The notes under the pieces were generated by a model. It worked only from the letters and a program-made list of their open reading frames with translations, made no database searches and had not been told where the DNA came from. Made by a program: the position numbers and the translations under genes. A DNA stretch of 64,000 bases from Liolophura sinensis (Eukaryota; Mollusca; Polyplacophora; Chitonida; Chitonidae): contig NC_088295.1 of assembly GCF_032854445.1 (NCBI RefSeq), positions 87,129,836 to 87,193,835 of the forward strand. The letters run 5' to 3'. The first letter of the stretch is position 1; every line of letters begins with the position of its first letter. Shown here piece by piece: positions 19,726-33,439 of this stretch.

Positions 19726-21880
19726 TCCACTTGCAAGACCAGAACATGTGAACCACGTGTTGCTCTTAACGCGGAAATCCTTCCAAATTGTTCAGACTGT
19801 ATTCTGCAGAAGCACAAGTGGCATCGTGCAGAACAGAACAACTTTGGCAATTAAACATGCATTGGGTATGGACAATAAAAAGTTTTGTCCAATTCATTCT
19901 TAGATTGGTAAAAGAACGGAAGTTTTAATTGCAGTTCCTAATAAACAGAATCCGTTGATAAAAAGTGGCATGTTTTGTGTGACGTACTCTACACGAGCTT
20001 GTATGTTTATTATTACTCCTCTCGCATGCCGTGGCTACAGTTGACGTTGATGAATATAGCACATATTAGGTTGGAGGTCAACGGGTCTAAGGAATATTGA
20101 ATAAATCATTCATATAGTGTGACATATTTAGACGTGAACTACAAAACAACAGCACATATCAAATGTATACGTCAAAGTATAAAACACATGCAGACACGAA
20201 AACGCATTATACACTGTACGACACATACCCAGTAGATATCGGGTAGCACACCAATGAAAGTGTGTCGCGTTGCTCTTATAACACGCCACACATTCGACAC
20301 ACATACCCAGCGAAGCATTGTCACATTACACTAAATTAGTGAACCTTATTTATCCTAAGATATTTATGAGTCCGTGTAACGGTTAACAGTATGTACCCCG
20401 ATCCGTGTACAGTAGAATCCCTTTGCATTTGTGGGAAGAGTTTTTCTTTTGTCTATTGGTTGGCCTCATGTCATTTATTTATGATGTCCTTCATCTTGTC
20501 ACCCACCATTACCCTGTGGAGTCTTGTGTGTATGATATAACGCAGAGAAAAGTATATGTGGCAAGAACAACTGAACCGTGCTGATGTATTCGAAGACAAA
20601 AGAGAACCCAAAGAGGGGTTCATGTAAACGTGTATAGAATAAAATAATAATACCAGTCCAGATTGGACAAACCCTTATCTATGTGTTAGTCCAATTGTCC
20701 ACATCTTTTCTCACTATGTCTGCAGTATATATCATTTCAGCTAAAACATATATATTCATAGATGATACAACCACCGGTACTATATGCGTGGCCTCAGAAT
20801 CCGTGAGATATATAATCAATCGACTATACACAGCATACCGTGTTATGTAATGTATGAGTCATCGAAGTAACGGTGTAGCTTCATTACTCGGTTACATATA
20901 ACGCGGTGCGTTGTAACATACTACCTGTGTAACATATCCCATGGTCTTAGTACACCGAGGTTCTAATTAACCGTGTAATAGAATGATCAGTCATCTATAT
21001 ACGTGTTATGATTCAGTGATCACATTGTACGTAGCTAACCGTTCATATAATATTATCCACTGGGTATATGAGCGATATTTAATTGTCGACTTATAAACGT
21101 ATATTGCTAAATATGTGACAGATATATAATTTATAGGCGTACCAGTCATCTTTTCATGTGATGCTTAACCGATCAGGTTTAATACGTGTAAGTGGTGTCA
21201 AAATAACAGTGGTAAATAATTCCCCAGACTTGTCTGCTAATATATCATATAATATCCATCTCCTAACCTAATATGTACCTGTGATTACTTATACTTATGT
21301 AATTTAGCGGGATTGAATTCCCATACGTGATATCTACCTTGCCATATATTACGATTCACCAATACGTGTGGTATCTAACTGCTTCTTCAATATGTTAAGC
21401 ATTTACAGTGACGTTTTATATGTATGGTCGGAGAGGACACCTCTTCAGCCTTTGATAATTTGTCTACATACATGTACATGTACACATACAGTTACATCAC
21501 ATGCTCACATGTTATATGTGTGTCAAAGAGTGTATTCCAACAGTTGTGTATATGTACTAAAGTTAACATGTGAAACATTTCGTAAGTTTTTGTGCCTATG
21601 TGCGTGACACATACGATGCCTGTGTCTGATGTCATTGTAATGAATGATTGTGTCTAGTTTCATAAGCTTCACTGATGATGCTAAGCGAGATTAAACAGTG
21701 GAGTAACATCTGTAATATAATGGATCACAGCATCTAGAGTAACACTAGCAGCGACAAAACAGCGTGGTAGTGGGCAAATGCTCACAGGACGTGCTACCCC
21801 TCACTTGCCACGAGATCTCATACATTCAATTCGTTCAAAATCGACAAGTTCGGATTAATTTTACTGGTCTCAACATTTGA
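19726..21880. other. AT-rich spacer with faint periodic phrases
   Basis: No gene recognised. From about 20340 to 21200 the phrases CCGTGTAA, TACGTGTTATG and GTAACATA recur irregularly, suggesting a very degenerate tandem repeat. A 79-codon frame at 21368-21607 is not supported. Confidence 0.35.
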
Positions 21881-22387
21881 TCATATAAATACATCGTAAG
21901 TCTCATATCTAAGACAGTTATTTCGGTGGGTATATCCAGGCATTTCTACATCCACGCAGGACCATGCTTTCTTTGGGGTGGATCCTCGGAAGATGCCAGA
22001 GTAACCTTTGACCTGAACAGCTACATCTACTTCCGCCGATTGAAGGCGATTTTTTTCCAAACAGAGGGTTATTGGCTGTGATAAAGCTCTTAGTGTTTTG
22101 TGAACTTGACCGTCGGTGTAGACACAGAAACTGTAAACCTTAGGCTCGGCTATCCGTGTCAACAGGAAGTGGCAGTCATTGTTCAGTCTTAAGAAACTGA
22201 GCTCTGATGGATCAGTCTTTGTCAGTGATTCTAACCCCGAGAAGAAAAGTATCTTTAAGAAACTTATTATCGGTAGTACAAGTAGGTCGAGGTGCGTGTT
22301 TGTGGTTATGGCAGCGTCCAACAATCTGAGCACATGTTTTTGGGCCCTACTACTCTCTGCATTGTCAGACAATTCTCTCACAGTCCT
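21881..22387 (-). CDS. Unassigned open frame, possible orphan exon
   Basis: About 168 codons without a stop on the - strand, bounded by stops on both sides and not made of repeats. No ATG begins it; the frame opens after a TAA, and the first possible initiator is GTG, so it would have to be an internal or terminal exon or a pseudogene fragment. The translation is of globular-protein type, with a hydrophobic stretch LLVLPIISFLKILFFSG and a Cys/Val-rich segment (VYSFCVYTDGQVHKTLRAL). I do not recognise the family. No strong splice acceptor precedes it (the nearest AG lacks a pyrimidine tract). An open frame this long could arise by chance somewhere in 64 kb. Confidence 0.25.
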   Translation of the reverse strand, partial: RTVRELSDNAESSRAQKHVLRLLDAAITTNTHLDLLVLPIISFLKILFFSGLESLTKTDPSELSFLRLNNDCHFLLTRIAEPKVYSFCVYTDGQVHKTLRALSQPITLCLEKNRLQSAEVDVAVQVKGYSGIFRGSTPKKAWSCVDVEMPGYTHRNNCLRYETYDVFI

Positions 22388-24732
22388 TTACAAAGCATGC
22401 TTTGACTTTAACACGAGAACACATGCTCTTCAAACAAAAGACCTTCGAAACAGTTCAGAGGAGATGTAAATGTAAACCTCTTTACATTGATAGTGAATTA
22501 ACACATTAAGATCGCTTATGATATCGGCTTATGTGTTTCAACATTTTTGTTACTGCTGCACTAAAAGCTTTTACGAATTTGTTATTGATTTGCCGATGAC
22601 GTTGTATTGGAGTTGACATAGTAGCCTCTTGTTGGTGGATTTGACGAGGGGTGAGATATGATGCAATATCAGAGAGTTCTTGAGGCATACCCCTGCTGCT
22701 CACCCTGGAGGGTTGAAATTATATGTAACTACGCTTAGTAATATATGGGCGAATGTCCTTTCAACCTCACCTTAATTCCTGAACAAAACTGATGCTCAGT
22801 TAAAAAAAAATTGTCATTACATCCCCAATTATGCTTGGATTAAGTACTGCACCATAAGTATTACGAGTCACAGCAGGTGTACGCGCTGTTCCAAATGGTT
22901 GTTTGATCAGATCAGGTGGCCTAGCCTGCACGTATGGGAAGTAATGACACTGATATGCAGGTGTGTCTTTGATGACAACCGGTGGTTCACCATGTCAGTT
23001 GGAGAAGCTCTATAGGTCACAAAACTTCGATCAACTTACGGAACTGTGGACACGTTGAAGGCAATGTCTTACCTGGTCAGGTAGCTCGGAGACATGACAG
23101 TGAAACTCCACGGAGGACTATTCCACGTTAATGTCTTCCTGTCACCTGCCAACAATCTATCATCCCACTAAAAAGTTAACATAAAAATACAGTGTTGTAT
23201 TGCCTCACTTAGAGCACAGCTCTACATCACTTGTATTTATACCATTCTGTAATTATTTTCATATCCAGTATTTAAATCAGAATTTTTAATGCGTGTGCCA
23301 GATCACTCGTTATGTCTAGTACTAGTATTAGGTAGGTTTGCTGAGCTTCTGTTAGACGATCGCAGAAAGTAGTTGGATTGACTATTTAACTTTGTTTACA
23401 CTTGTACACTATATATATATATACACATATATGAAGGCTTATGTACGAGTGATGGCCCTGGTAAAATGTCCCTGTTCTCCGTGGTCAAATCAAAAATGCC
23501 TCACAGCTTAATGATACTCCGGTTAATATGCATACAGCTAACCATAGTCTGCTTGAGCTGTCTTTCATGTAATCGTCTTAACATCTATTGTCAACGAGTC
23601 AAAAGTTCAACCAGTCTTCAGTTTGTTTTAAGTAGAGTGTGATGTGCTTCTATAACCTTTTGCCTTTCTCGGGATAGTAAATGTTGTGTTCAGATTTGAG
23701 TCCCTGTCCTGTGAAAGACCTGAAGTTCGAACAGGCATAGACATGAACCCGGAGCACCCTAAAACTTGTAAAGTTGGTCAACTGTTAATAGTTCAACTGT
23801 TCTGACAAAGACTTGCCAGCATTCTTCTCAGCTGTACGCAAGCTGTAGGGGTATTTAAAGACGGACAGAGAGAAATATTGAAAGCCGGGTATACCGATCC
23901 AATATTAACGGATAAGTAAAGCTGGGAAGAATGTAGACTGGCGAGTATTCAGTATGTTCATAAAAGCTGACTTCTACTCGCACTTATTTCTAACTGCAGG
24001 TAAATGAATAGGCAAAGGTTGTAACACGGGCAATATTCTACTGAAGTACAACAAGCGCGAGTCCACACTTAGTTGTGGCTCGGATAAGCCCTTCCCTCAA
24101 GAATGCTCCCAAGCAGATACCACAAAAGCCTTTGTGCTGTGAGACCTTCGAAATTCCGATCTAGACACTGGAAAATGTGGAAGAAAACAAGGTCGTGGCC
24201 ACGTTTTAAGGCACTTAGATGTCCAGATACAGAGATGGCAAACAGTGGGCATCAATGACGCACGAGTGACAACTGTATTGGCAATTGACTGCCCTGACAG
24301 CAAAGTACAGCAGACTCATACTCCAGCCGACAACTTATTAATTACCACATATACTTCAAAAGTACCCTCATATTTAACATTGGTACTGAAGCGCAACCTC
24401 ACCAGTGAGTTGTATAGTGCACGTGAGCCAAAGAGATAGGATGTCAAAGGAAACTTTGCCTAAATGTTGCTTTGATCAAAACTGTCATGAGAGGGAGAGA
24501 CATTAGGTCAAGAGAACTACGGGGGCAACTTTAATTCACTTGTGCGATTTATTCCACAAAACGAGCGTGCGAGACAAACGAGACAAAGAGACCAGAAAAC
24601 CTACCATAGCTATCCATCACTAACAGCATTCTTCGGTTAATACTTAAAGGGCATCGGCTGCCATAATGAGGCCCCTGTTTTAATTCAATATGTCCAGACG
24701 AAGACGAAAAAGACCATATGGTTACAATTCAC
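22388..24732. other. Spacer, no gene recognised
   Basis: AT-rich, with a short TA microsatellite at 23410-23433. Small open frames only, none with a motif. Confidence 0.5.
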
Positions 24733-24985
24733 TTAGCCGGTCTGTAGATCAGTAGGTGTGCCTATGCGCTTGGGTCTATGGTTTGAACCTCAAGTCTGTG
24801 TTCGGTATGGCAAAGTCATGAGTGGAGAAGCGGACCACGTGTTTGTCGTACGAGACGAGGACTGCGACCGGCATCTTGAGGAACCCGCGGCTACTTCTCG
24901 TCATGTTACCTGACTGAACACATCTATACCTTTCTACCTGAGAACTAGGGAAAGCTATGCTCCGGGCTCGGAGCTCCTTGTGACG
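24733..24985 (+). mobile_element. Possible second tRNA-derived SINE family, weak
   Basis: An A-box-like CTGTAGATCAGTAGGTG near 24742 and a B-box-like GGTTTGAACCTC near 24779 are spaced like a tRNA internal promoter. The body downstream (CGACCGGCATCTTGAGG) does not match the main SINE. No second copy or target-site duplication was found. Confidence 0.33.
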
Positions 24986-26835
24986 AGAGGCAAATGAAGC
25001 TGTGGACATGTAGACGGATATAGGTGTGCGAGCGCAGGTAAAGCTAGCACATGGCGGCTACAACATCACTACCCCGTCAGCTCGATCAATTTGCATAGAG
25101 CGACATCAGGGTAGCTGTGTAGCCTACTTGTGTCACTGTGAGATGATAAGTGACTTCGCTGGGTCGACCGTGTTTCTGCAAGTCTATACCTTAGGCACCC
25201 TTGAACCACCTTACAGCGCGCCTTCACAGAATAATCTTATGTACACGTTCACCAGCCGTTTGTCGTGAGTCATAGGCCTGTGGAGACGGACAGCGGTAAC
25301 AACATGGGTTATCTTCCAAGGAATCCATACACCAAGTTGTCTGAGTGCACCTCTGATAAATATATATGCATAGTAAAAAAAATGCCTCACGGATGTAGTA
25401 TATGAGCACACGATTGTATAGGTATTATATACCTACATTATATTTCTTTAGGAATGACCCTATTATGATTCATAGCTCGACCTATTTTCTGCAGCGTCCT
25501 ATTCATTGTGGTTGATTGACAAGCAGGCCCAAGGAAGGCCTCCTTCTCCAGCACGGGCTCTCCGCCGGATTCTACGACCCAGTCCCAACACCTGGCGGCC
25601 TGGCCTATACAATCTTTAATTTCCTCTGTGAGATTTTATTCCGGATGACATCTACTCGCTATTGTGGGTTGCTTCGTCGAATAAAGATAAGAAGAATATT
25701 ATGTATTGTGCAGGTGTACGGCTGATTGAAATTGAGACTGAAAGAACTTAAAGTTGACAAAAGTGTGTTGTAGTATATGCAGGTTGGGGAGTTACTGGTT
25801 TATCTTGTTAGTATAGAGGCCACAACGTGATACAAATGAACATATCAATTCCTCTCGCGCCCTATCATTGGGTTAGTCATTCTTGAGGTTATATTCATAG
25901 ATTAATTAATAAACAGCCTGGATTTAAAGACGAGACTCCATACAAAGTTCCATATGGTCGACCGATTAAAGGCAAACGATTCTGCAGTGTTCGTATCCAT
26001 CACTCATGCAAACCACATGACAAGCTGGTAAACTGTTTCTGCAGGTACCTTTGCTAAAAGTTTCAGAATATCTTTAAAGGTATTTTGCGATCAACACTGA
26101 TTCATGCAGAGAGAAGGCAGATGTGTATTCATTGTAAACTGCTAAGAACAGACAGTTCACTCCGTAAAGACGGTACAGACCAGACTGTTGTCTTGGCGCA
26201 AGATCATTCGTCACCCCCAGTCGGTCTCACAAGTCAACCAGATATGTAGCCTTAAGGTATAAATATCTCAATTTAAGAAGTCTGCAGAAATGATTTATTA
26301 TAGGCAACTTTTAATTATGTCTTTTTGTGGGATCTTTTAACTTCCATCATTTAGGAAGTAGGTCTTGTAGTTGTCTTAAACCATTAAAGTTTATACGTTT
26401 AAAATATATAACCAACTGGCGCACTTCTGCGTGTTTTAAACTGGGACTCGACAAGACGTGACTCACAAAACATAGCGAGATTGTCAGGGATTTCTTATCT
26501 ACGTACGTTTTCAGGACGGCGATGCATATAAAACCTGTCCATGTGTTACTTTCGTGCTGTCAATAAAAAGCTATAACGTCATCAAATAGAACACTTTGCC
26601 ATATGTTAGCAGCGCTGGGAGATGAAATAAATTCAGAAATGAAAGAAAGAGCCTGTCGATTAATAAAGGTTGAAACAATGGTTACGTTACCTCAAGCCGG
26701 CATCGGTATTTGCACAAATTTTATATATCAGTACATGTTAGGGCCAACTATCAGCCATCAAACTCATATCATATAGCAAAAACAGATCAGAGTTTAAAAG
26801 CATTAAACATTGCTGATGGCAAATGTAACTGTCGT
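24986..26835. other. Spacer, no gene recognised
   Basis: Mixed composition with short frames up to 80 codons, none recognised. Nothing repetitive stands out. Confidence 0.5.
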
Positions 26836-27246
26836 ACCAATCGTCAACCATTCGTGTACCAATCGTCAACCATTCGTGTACCAATCGTCAACCATTCGTG
26901 TACCAATCGTCAACCATTCGTGTACCAGTCCTTAACCATTCGTGTACCAATCCTCAACCAATCGTGTACTAGTCCTCAACCATTCGTGTACCAGTCCTTG
27001 ACCATTCGTGTACTAGTCCTCAACCATTCGTGTACTAGTCCTCAACCATTCGTGTACCAGTCCTCAACCATTCGTGTACCAATCGTCAACCATTCGTGTA
27101 CCAATCGTCAACCATTCGTGTACCAGTCCTTAATCATTCGTGTACCAGTCCTTAACCATTCGTGTACCAATCGTCAACCATTCGTGTACTAGTCCTCATC
27201 CATTCGTGTACCAGTCCTCAACCATTCGTGTACCAATCGTCAACTA
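26836..27246. repeat. Minisatellite E, 22-bp unit, about 18 copies
   Basis: Unit CCATTCGTGTACCAATCGTC plus AA. Subtypes differ at CAATCGTC / CAGTCCTT / TAGTCCTC and are interleaved, indicating repeated internal duplication. Twenty-two is not a multiple of three, but the + strand stays open through three frames' worth of unit (160 codons at 26710-27192, a 22-residue period). The + strand is C-rich. Confidence 0.93.
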
Positions 27247-28764
27247 TAATGGATATTCCAAGTCAAGGCCATTTTTCTAAACAAGGTTCAACACAAACCA
27301 CCAAGAATTAAAGAAATATATAAAGTAAGACATTAGGGCGAACACATCTGGAGAAATGTAGTCAACAGTTTTCAGTGATTTCGGACAGGCACAAGGATTG
27401 TTTATAACAGCATAAATTTACTCCGTATCCATATCGTGCACCATGCTATGGATTACAAATTGTCGTTAGTAATAAAGATTGAGTCTCAAATGGGCTGAGA
27501 TTTCAAATGTTCATATATTTAATGTGGCTTTTGTATCCAACGCAATGCATATACCTCCCCTAGCCCTGGGTTAAACAAAATGCGAAACAATTATGAAGCA
27601 GAACGCCAAGGATTCCTGATTCTTGGACAATATTTACCAAACAAGGAATTGCAATAGAGTAGGTTTGCTGGACACAAATGTTTTCGTGGTAATAACATGT
27701 ATCGTTAACTGAAATTGTCACATAGAATCTAAAGAATACTGTTGGACAAGCCATAGGAGGAGCACTCTTCGGTATATTGCTATTCCAGTAAGGATAGTTG
27801 ATAGATTTTGTAAAGGCGGCAATAAAGGAAACCTAAGTATATTTCTGTCATAAAGATTAACTTACAATGGTAAATTAGCCATTATTAACATTTTAACGCA
27901 CTGAAATCCCCCATGCATGCCTGTCTTCATAACAATAAAAAAACAAACAATGTAAACATGTGTAAATCTGCTGTTAGAGAAACGAATTATTCATATAGCA
28001 ATAGCAAAGAAGACTGAGACACTATAAATGTAATTTATGTTTACATTTTAACTTGACACTGCACATGCATGAAGAATAACCATCAAGGAACATATGATAA
28101 TCAAGTGTGTGTACTTTCAGTATCAACAAGCATACCAAGGACCTCTCCTGTTCACGCAGACACAAAGATTTAATGCAGTTAATGCATGTCATTTCCCAAA
28201 ATTAATGGGTCCTCACAGCAATGGTTAAGGTGCACATGTACATGATCTTTTGACTCAACCGGTCGATGAATCGGTATATTTCATTCAATGACAACAAGAC
28301 AATGCCTATTGTTGTATTCATATACAAGAAGATAACATTGAATTCAATTCTGTTAATGTTAAAACATGAGGCTGTTTCCTCTCCTAATCATTTACAAGAA
28401 GATCATATTGTCTTCTGTTGTATAAAAATAAAAAAGCTAAACTTCCTTCTGTTCCCTAAATATAAACAAGTCAATACTACCCTTTGTTCATTTAAAGTAA
28501 AACAATATAAAACTGCTTGTGCTTTGTTAATATAAAACAATCTGATGTTAAAATTTAATGGTCTGTCTCCAAAATCGCCAGTCTCGAATGTACTTATGAC
28601 GATATAGATAAGTCAGGATTGCGAATCCTCTGCCTGGAACAACCAGGAAAGGAGATTGTCACACCGCCTGATTTAACAGCAAAATTATCTGTCGCAAGTA
28701 TGCGGGAAAAGCTAATGTGTAACCGACATGAGAACATGAAGCGATCAAGAAATTTCAAGTTCTG
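27247..28764. other. AT-rich spacer, no gene recognised
   Basis: Low-complexity AT-rich DNA. An 89-codon frame at 28266-28535 consists of Lys/Ile/Asn-rich AT-driven sequence and is not supported. Confidence 0.55.
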
Positions 28765-30765
28765 GCTGATCGTGTGTTTATGTTGGCTAATGTGTTAATG
28801 TTGGCAAGATTCGCTGGTGTGTTGGTGTTGGCAGGTTTGGTTGATGTGTTAGTGTTGGCACTTTTGATTGATGTGTTGGTGTTGGCCGGTTTGGTTGATG
28901 TACTGGTGTTGGCCGATTGGATTGATGTGTTGGTGTTGGCCAGATTGATTGATGTGTTGGCGATAAGTTTAGTGGATATGGTAATACTGGAAGGTTTACT
29001 TGATGTATTGGTAGTGGCATGTTTGGTTGATATGTTGGTGTTGACATGTTGGCTTGATGTATTAATGTTGACAGGTGTGGTTGATATTCTAATACTGACA
29101 GATTTGGTTGATGTATTGGTGTTGGCAGACTTGGTTGGTGTGTTAGTATAGGCAGGTTTGGTTGATATGTTGATGTTGGCAGGCATGGTTGGTGTGTTAG
29201 TGTTTGCAGGTTTGCTTGAGTCTCGATATTGGCAGCTTTGCTTGATCCTTTAAGTTTGGTAGAGGTGTCAGTGTCGGCATGTTTGCTTGATGTGTTAATG
29301 CTGGCAGGTATTGATCATCTGTTGATACAGACATAAGTGGTTGAAGTGTTGCTACAGACAGGCTGGGTTGATGTGTTGATACAGACAGATGTGGTTATGT
29401 ATTGATACATACAGGAGTGGCTGATATGTTGATACAGACATAAGTGATTGATGTGTTAATACAGACATGTATGGTTGATGTGATGATACAGGCAGGTGTG
29501 GATGATAGGTTAATACTGACAGGTAACGGCAGGTTTGCTTCATGTGTTAACGTTGGCAGGTATTGATAATCTGTTGATACAGACATAAGAGGTTGGTATG
29601 TTGATGCAGACATAAATGGTTGATGTGTTGATACAGACAGGAGTGGCTGATGTGTTGATACAGACAGGAGTGGCTGATATGTTGATACTGATATAAGTGG
29701 TTGATGTGTTGATACAGACATGTATGGTTGATATGTTGATGCTGACAGTTATGGCCGATGTGTTAATACAGACAGGTTTGATTGATATGTTGATGCTGAC
29801 AAGTATGGACGATGTGCTGATGGATGATATGTTGATGCATACATGTATGGACAAGGTGTTTATACAGACAGGTATGGTTGATGTGTTGGTGCAGAGAGGT
29901 ATGGTTGATATGTTGATACAGACGGGTATGGACGATGTGTTAATACAGACAGGTATGGTTGATGTGTTGATACAGACAGGAATGGATGATGTGTTGATAC
30001 AGACAGGTACGGACAATATGTTGATACAGACAGATATGGACAATGTGTTGATATAGGCAGGTATCGCTGATGTCTAGATACAGACAGGTATGGTTGGTAT
30101 TTTGATACAGGCAGGTATGGACCATGTGTTGATACAGACAGGTACGGACGATGTGTTGATACAGACAGGTATGGTGTATGTGTTGATACAGACAGATGTT
30201 GATCCTCACAGGTATGTTTGATGTGTGATACAGACAGGTATGGTTGATGTGTCGATACAGACATGTATGGACGATATGTTGATACAGACAGTTATGGTTG
30301 CTGTATTGATACAAACAGGTAAGGACAATATGCTGATACAGACAGGTATGGTTGATTTGTTAATACTGAAAGGTATGGATGATGAGTTGATACGGACAGA
30401 TAAGGACAATGTGTTGATACAGACAGGTAAGAACGATATGTTCGTACAGACAGGCATGGTTGATATGTTAGTACTGACAGGTATGGTTGAAATGTTGATA
30501 CAGACGAGTATAGTTGCTATGTTGATACAGACAGGTAAGGACAATGTGTTGATACAGACAGGTATGGTTGATTTGTTAATACTTACAGGTATGGACGATG
30601 AGTTGATACAGGCAGATAAGGACTATGTGTTGATACAGACAGGTAAGAACGATATGTTCATACCGACAGGCATTGTTGATATGTTAGTACTGACAGGTAT
30701 GGTTGAAATGTTGATACCGACAAGTATGGCTGATGTGTTGATACAGACAGGTGCGGTGACGTAAG
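28765..30765. repeat. Minisatellite F, 27-bp unit, about 74 units, two subfamilies
   Basis: Left part (to about 29220): GGTGTTGGCAGGTTTGGTTG plus ATGTGTT. Right part: GTTGATGTGTTGATACAGAC plus AGGTATG. Both share GGT-TTGATGTGTT and are evidently one family. Because 27 = 9 codons, open frames occur on both strands (179 codons on + at 30225-30764; 143 and 167 on -), giving nine-residue repeats. The + strand is strongly G/T-rich with very little C. It is internally reorganised by higher-order duplications (see the following entry). Confidence 0.93.
30293..30724. repeat. 216-bp higher-order duplication inside minisatellite F
   Basis: Segments 30293-30508 and 30509-30724 carry the same order of eight 27-bp variants (for example GGTAAGGACAATATG, GTATGGTTGATTTGTTAATA, GATGAGTTGATAC, GGTAAGAACGATATGTTC), so eight units were copied as a block. 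A similar block of about 252-254 bp is repeated between 29281-29440 and 29533-29690. Confidence 0.85.
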
Positions 30766-33429
30766 CTCAGCTCAGGGTTAGACAGGAGATTGAGGAGTGT
30801 TTGGGAACACTTTACCATTAGGCCTCAGCCCACATCGTTCTCACTTTCCGGCCACGCATGCACATGTTAATTAACCCAGTGATGTGGGAGTGTGCAGCGA
30901 GTTTATTAAAAGATCCTCACTCACATACAGTTGGGTTTTAATGGAATATAATCTTCCTCTTTGCGCGACTCCATTGATGTACACGGGACAAGCTAATTCT
31001 TCACCAAAGATTGCCCTCGCCTTTTTAACGGACATGCCATTGCAGTTCCGTCCTTGTCTTGCAAAGGGCACCGAAGGTATGGAGAAGTCGTTTTTCTTAA
31101 GGCTCTACCATCAGGCAATGGGGGTCACCCAAGCCAAGTTCCAGTGCTGAATTGAGCAAGTCAAGCCTGATTGCAGCGTAGCTCGCGGCTAAATGTGTAA
31201 CGGTTGCGTTCGTGAATGAGGGCTGAAGATTGTTAGCGTATCAGTAATTAAGGACTTCTTTCTACCAAGTCGTCAGGGTCAAACATCACAATCTCACTCT
31301 TTCATTATTTTTACAAATGCAAAGATCTCACCCACACAATCTCATCATATCTACTTCATTGATATATCCTGACATAAGTGCCTTTGTTTATAATGAGAAT
31401 TAATTAAGGCTGCCGGTTGACAGGTGTGTTTGTAGGTAAGCACTGACAGGTAAACAGTTCTAACCAGGCTTACCTGTTGTTTGTCTCCTTCCTGTCAGGC
31501 TTCTTACATAATGCATGAATAAAGACCATGGTTTCATATCTACCCGCTTACACATTACCACTGCCTGTCGCCATCCCATCAAGTTTTAACAGCATAAATT
31601 GTTCTCACGCCCTGTACATCAGTGAATGCCTCCTTGAAACTGGTAACCAAGATATAAACCACCATTCCGGAAAATGTTTTCAAAGACTGGGATAGGTAAG
31701 TCTACTTTCGGCCACTCCGCTGTTCCCGACCATGTCGTCGACTACTTTTTCGAAGACTGTCGCACTTAAGTATCGCTATATTATAAGAATCGTAGGATTA
31801 CAAAAATACCGATGACTTTATTTCCTGCATTAGGCTGACGTATGTTGTGACCCGCGCCGGTGTCCCCACTGGCAGGTCACATGCTCTACGTCTATAAGGC
31901 CGCTAAGGCATTCTCGGAATGCTTGAATACCCCCCAACTTGAGGTAAGACATGTGAGGCATGCTAAGAATTCCCCGTTAGGTCACAGGTCTGCTTACAAT
32001 GGAAATAGCAAAAGACCAAGTCTGGAAGAAAACTTAGATTCACCTGACGGAGGTGCTCGGTAAAGGCGTGGACATGCACCTGGCTAAAACGTTATCGTCT
32101 TATTTGAGCCTGGTCGGATAGATTACAAGGAAATATGGCCGATTCCAGAAGCAGCGATGGAAGCAGTGGGTTACAAATTATATGTATGTATACATATATA
32201 TCTGTGTCAAGCTGACACAGAGTTTGAGGGGGCTGCTAGCTATTGACATGTATCACAGGCCTTTCATACCGGAGCCAAGCTGGCCATATTACCTGACTTA
32301 TGCGGGACCCTTACCAGAATACCGTTCAACCTATTCGTGGCAACACCGGAGTTAAGAGCACGAGGATGTTACCACTGATAATCACCACTAGATGGCTGCC
32401 AATCCACCAGGTAGGCATGTCTATTTTCAAACTTTACAATACTCCACCGTTAGATTTCCACTGCGCATTCAACACCCAATGTCTCGGACTTCAGTTGTAG
32501 AAAGTGTGAATCACTCTGCTGAGGCAGCCCGCAGAGACAGTGCGTGGTATGTGATTTGACGACACCGTGTGGCCGTATATTAACGCTTCTTCATAACTTG
32601 GATTCGTTTGACATGAATGTTTGTCAAACTTTTTTTTACACGAATTTCGGCACGCCGTTCTGCGACAGCCTCTAACAGTGAAAATCTGTGTGATTGGGCT
32701 CACAGATATAACAATGTACATCTGTTTCGAAACGTAAGCCAACGAGATTTAGTATTAAAATTTATTAATTTTAAATTTTGTTCAATCGCGTTTTAGGGAG
32801 TTAGCTTTGTCCAGCGACCTTACCTCTTGTTAGTTATTACCGTTTGACTTTAACACATAAATGTTAGTATCAATTACTTCAGGTAAACTGTAATAAAAAT
32901 ACTTTTATTATTTATTTAAACAAGGTCGGCAAAACTTAAATCTGATGACCTTTTCTCAGATTGTACAACTTGACCCGTTCAGTACAAAGCCCTAGGTTAT
33001 CCTATTAGCTGACCTACTTAAATCCAAATATTCCGATTGGCTATGCCGAATCACGTACTGTATCTGTGTTTTCTGTTTTTGGTGAACTCATGGTGTGTGT
33101 TAGTACATGAGAACAGCCCTGAAATGTCAACAATCACCGAACCACAAACATCTTGTTTACCAGCACGCATTAATTCAAGTTCGCTGGGCTACGTTTTACC
33201 ATTTCATCAACCTTTGAAGTACCAACCATAGGCGGCCTGATGGCTTCGTCACATCGGGAACTTAATGCACAGATCTTGTAACACGTTTATATATTTACAC
33301 GTCTATATTCTGAAAGAGATGCTGGAAATACATAAATACACTGATTCCTGAGTCTAACGTTGATGTTAAAATATAAGTAGGCACACTTTTCCCTGAGGTC
33401 ATCTAGTTCTCTAAGGTTACGAACACTCA
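30766..33429. other. Spacer, no gene recognised
   Basis: Mixed composition. Open frames up to 88 codons (30884-31150) have no motif. A 64-codon frame at 33037-33231 starts with a hydrophobic stretch resembling a signal peptide (YLCFLFLVNSW) but has no continuation or splice donor that I can support. Confidence 0.45.
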
Positions 33430-33439
33430 GATGAACAAA

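Noticed and set aside
26710-27192. 160-codon + frame
   Set aside because: Mostly the 22-bp array; the short non-repeat start has no motif.
28755-30764. Leu/Val-rich + frames and Ser/Thr-rich - frames as membrane or adhesin-like proteins
   Set aside because: 27-bp repeat artefacts; the hydrophobicity comes from GTT/TTG repeats.
33037-33231. 64-codon + frame with signal-peptide-like start as a secreted peptide
   Set aside because: No cysteine framework, cleavage motif or neighbouring exon to support it.
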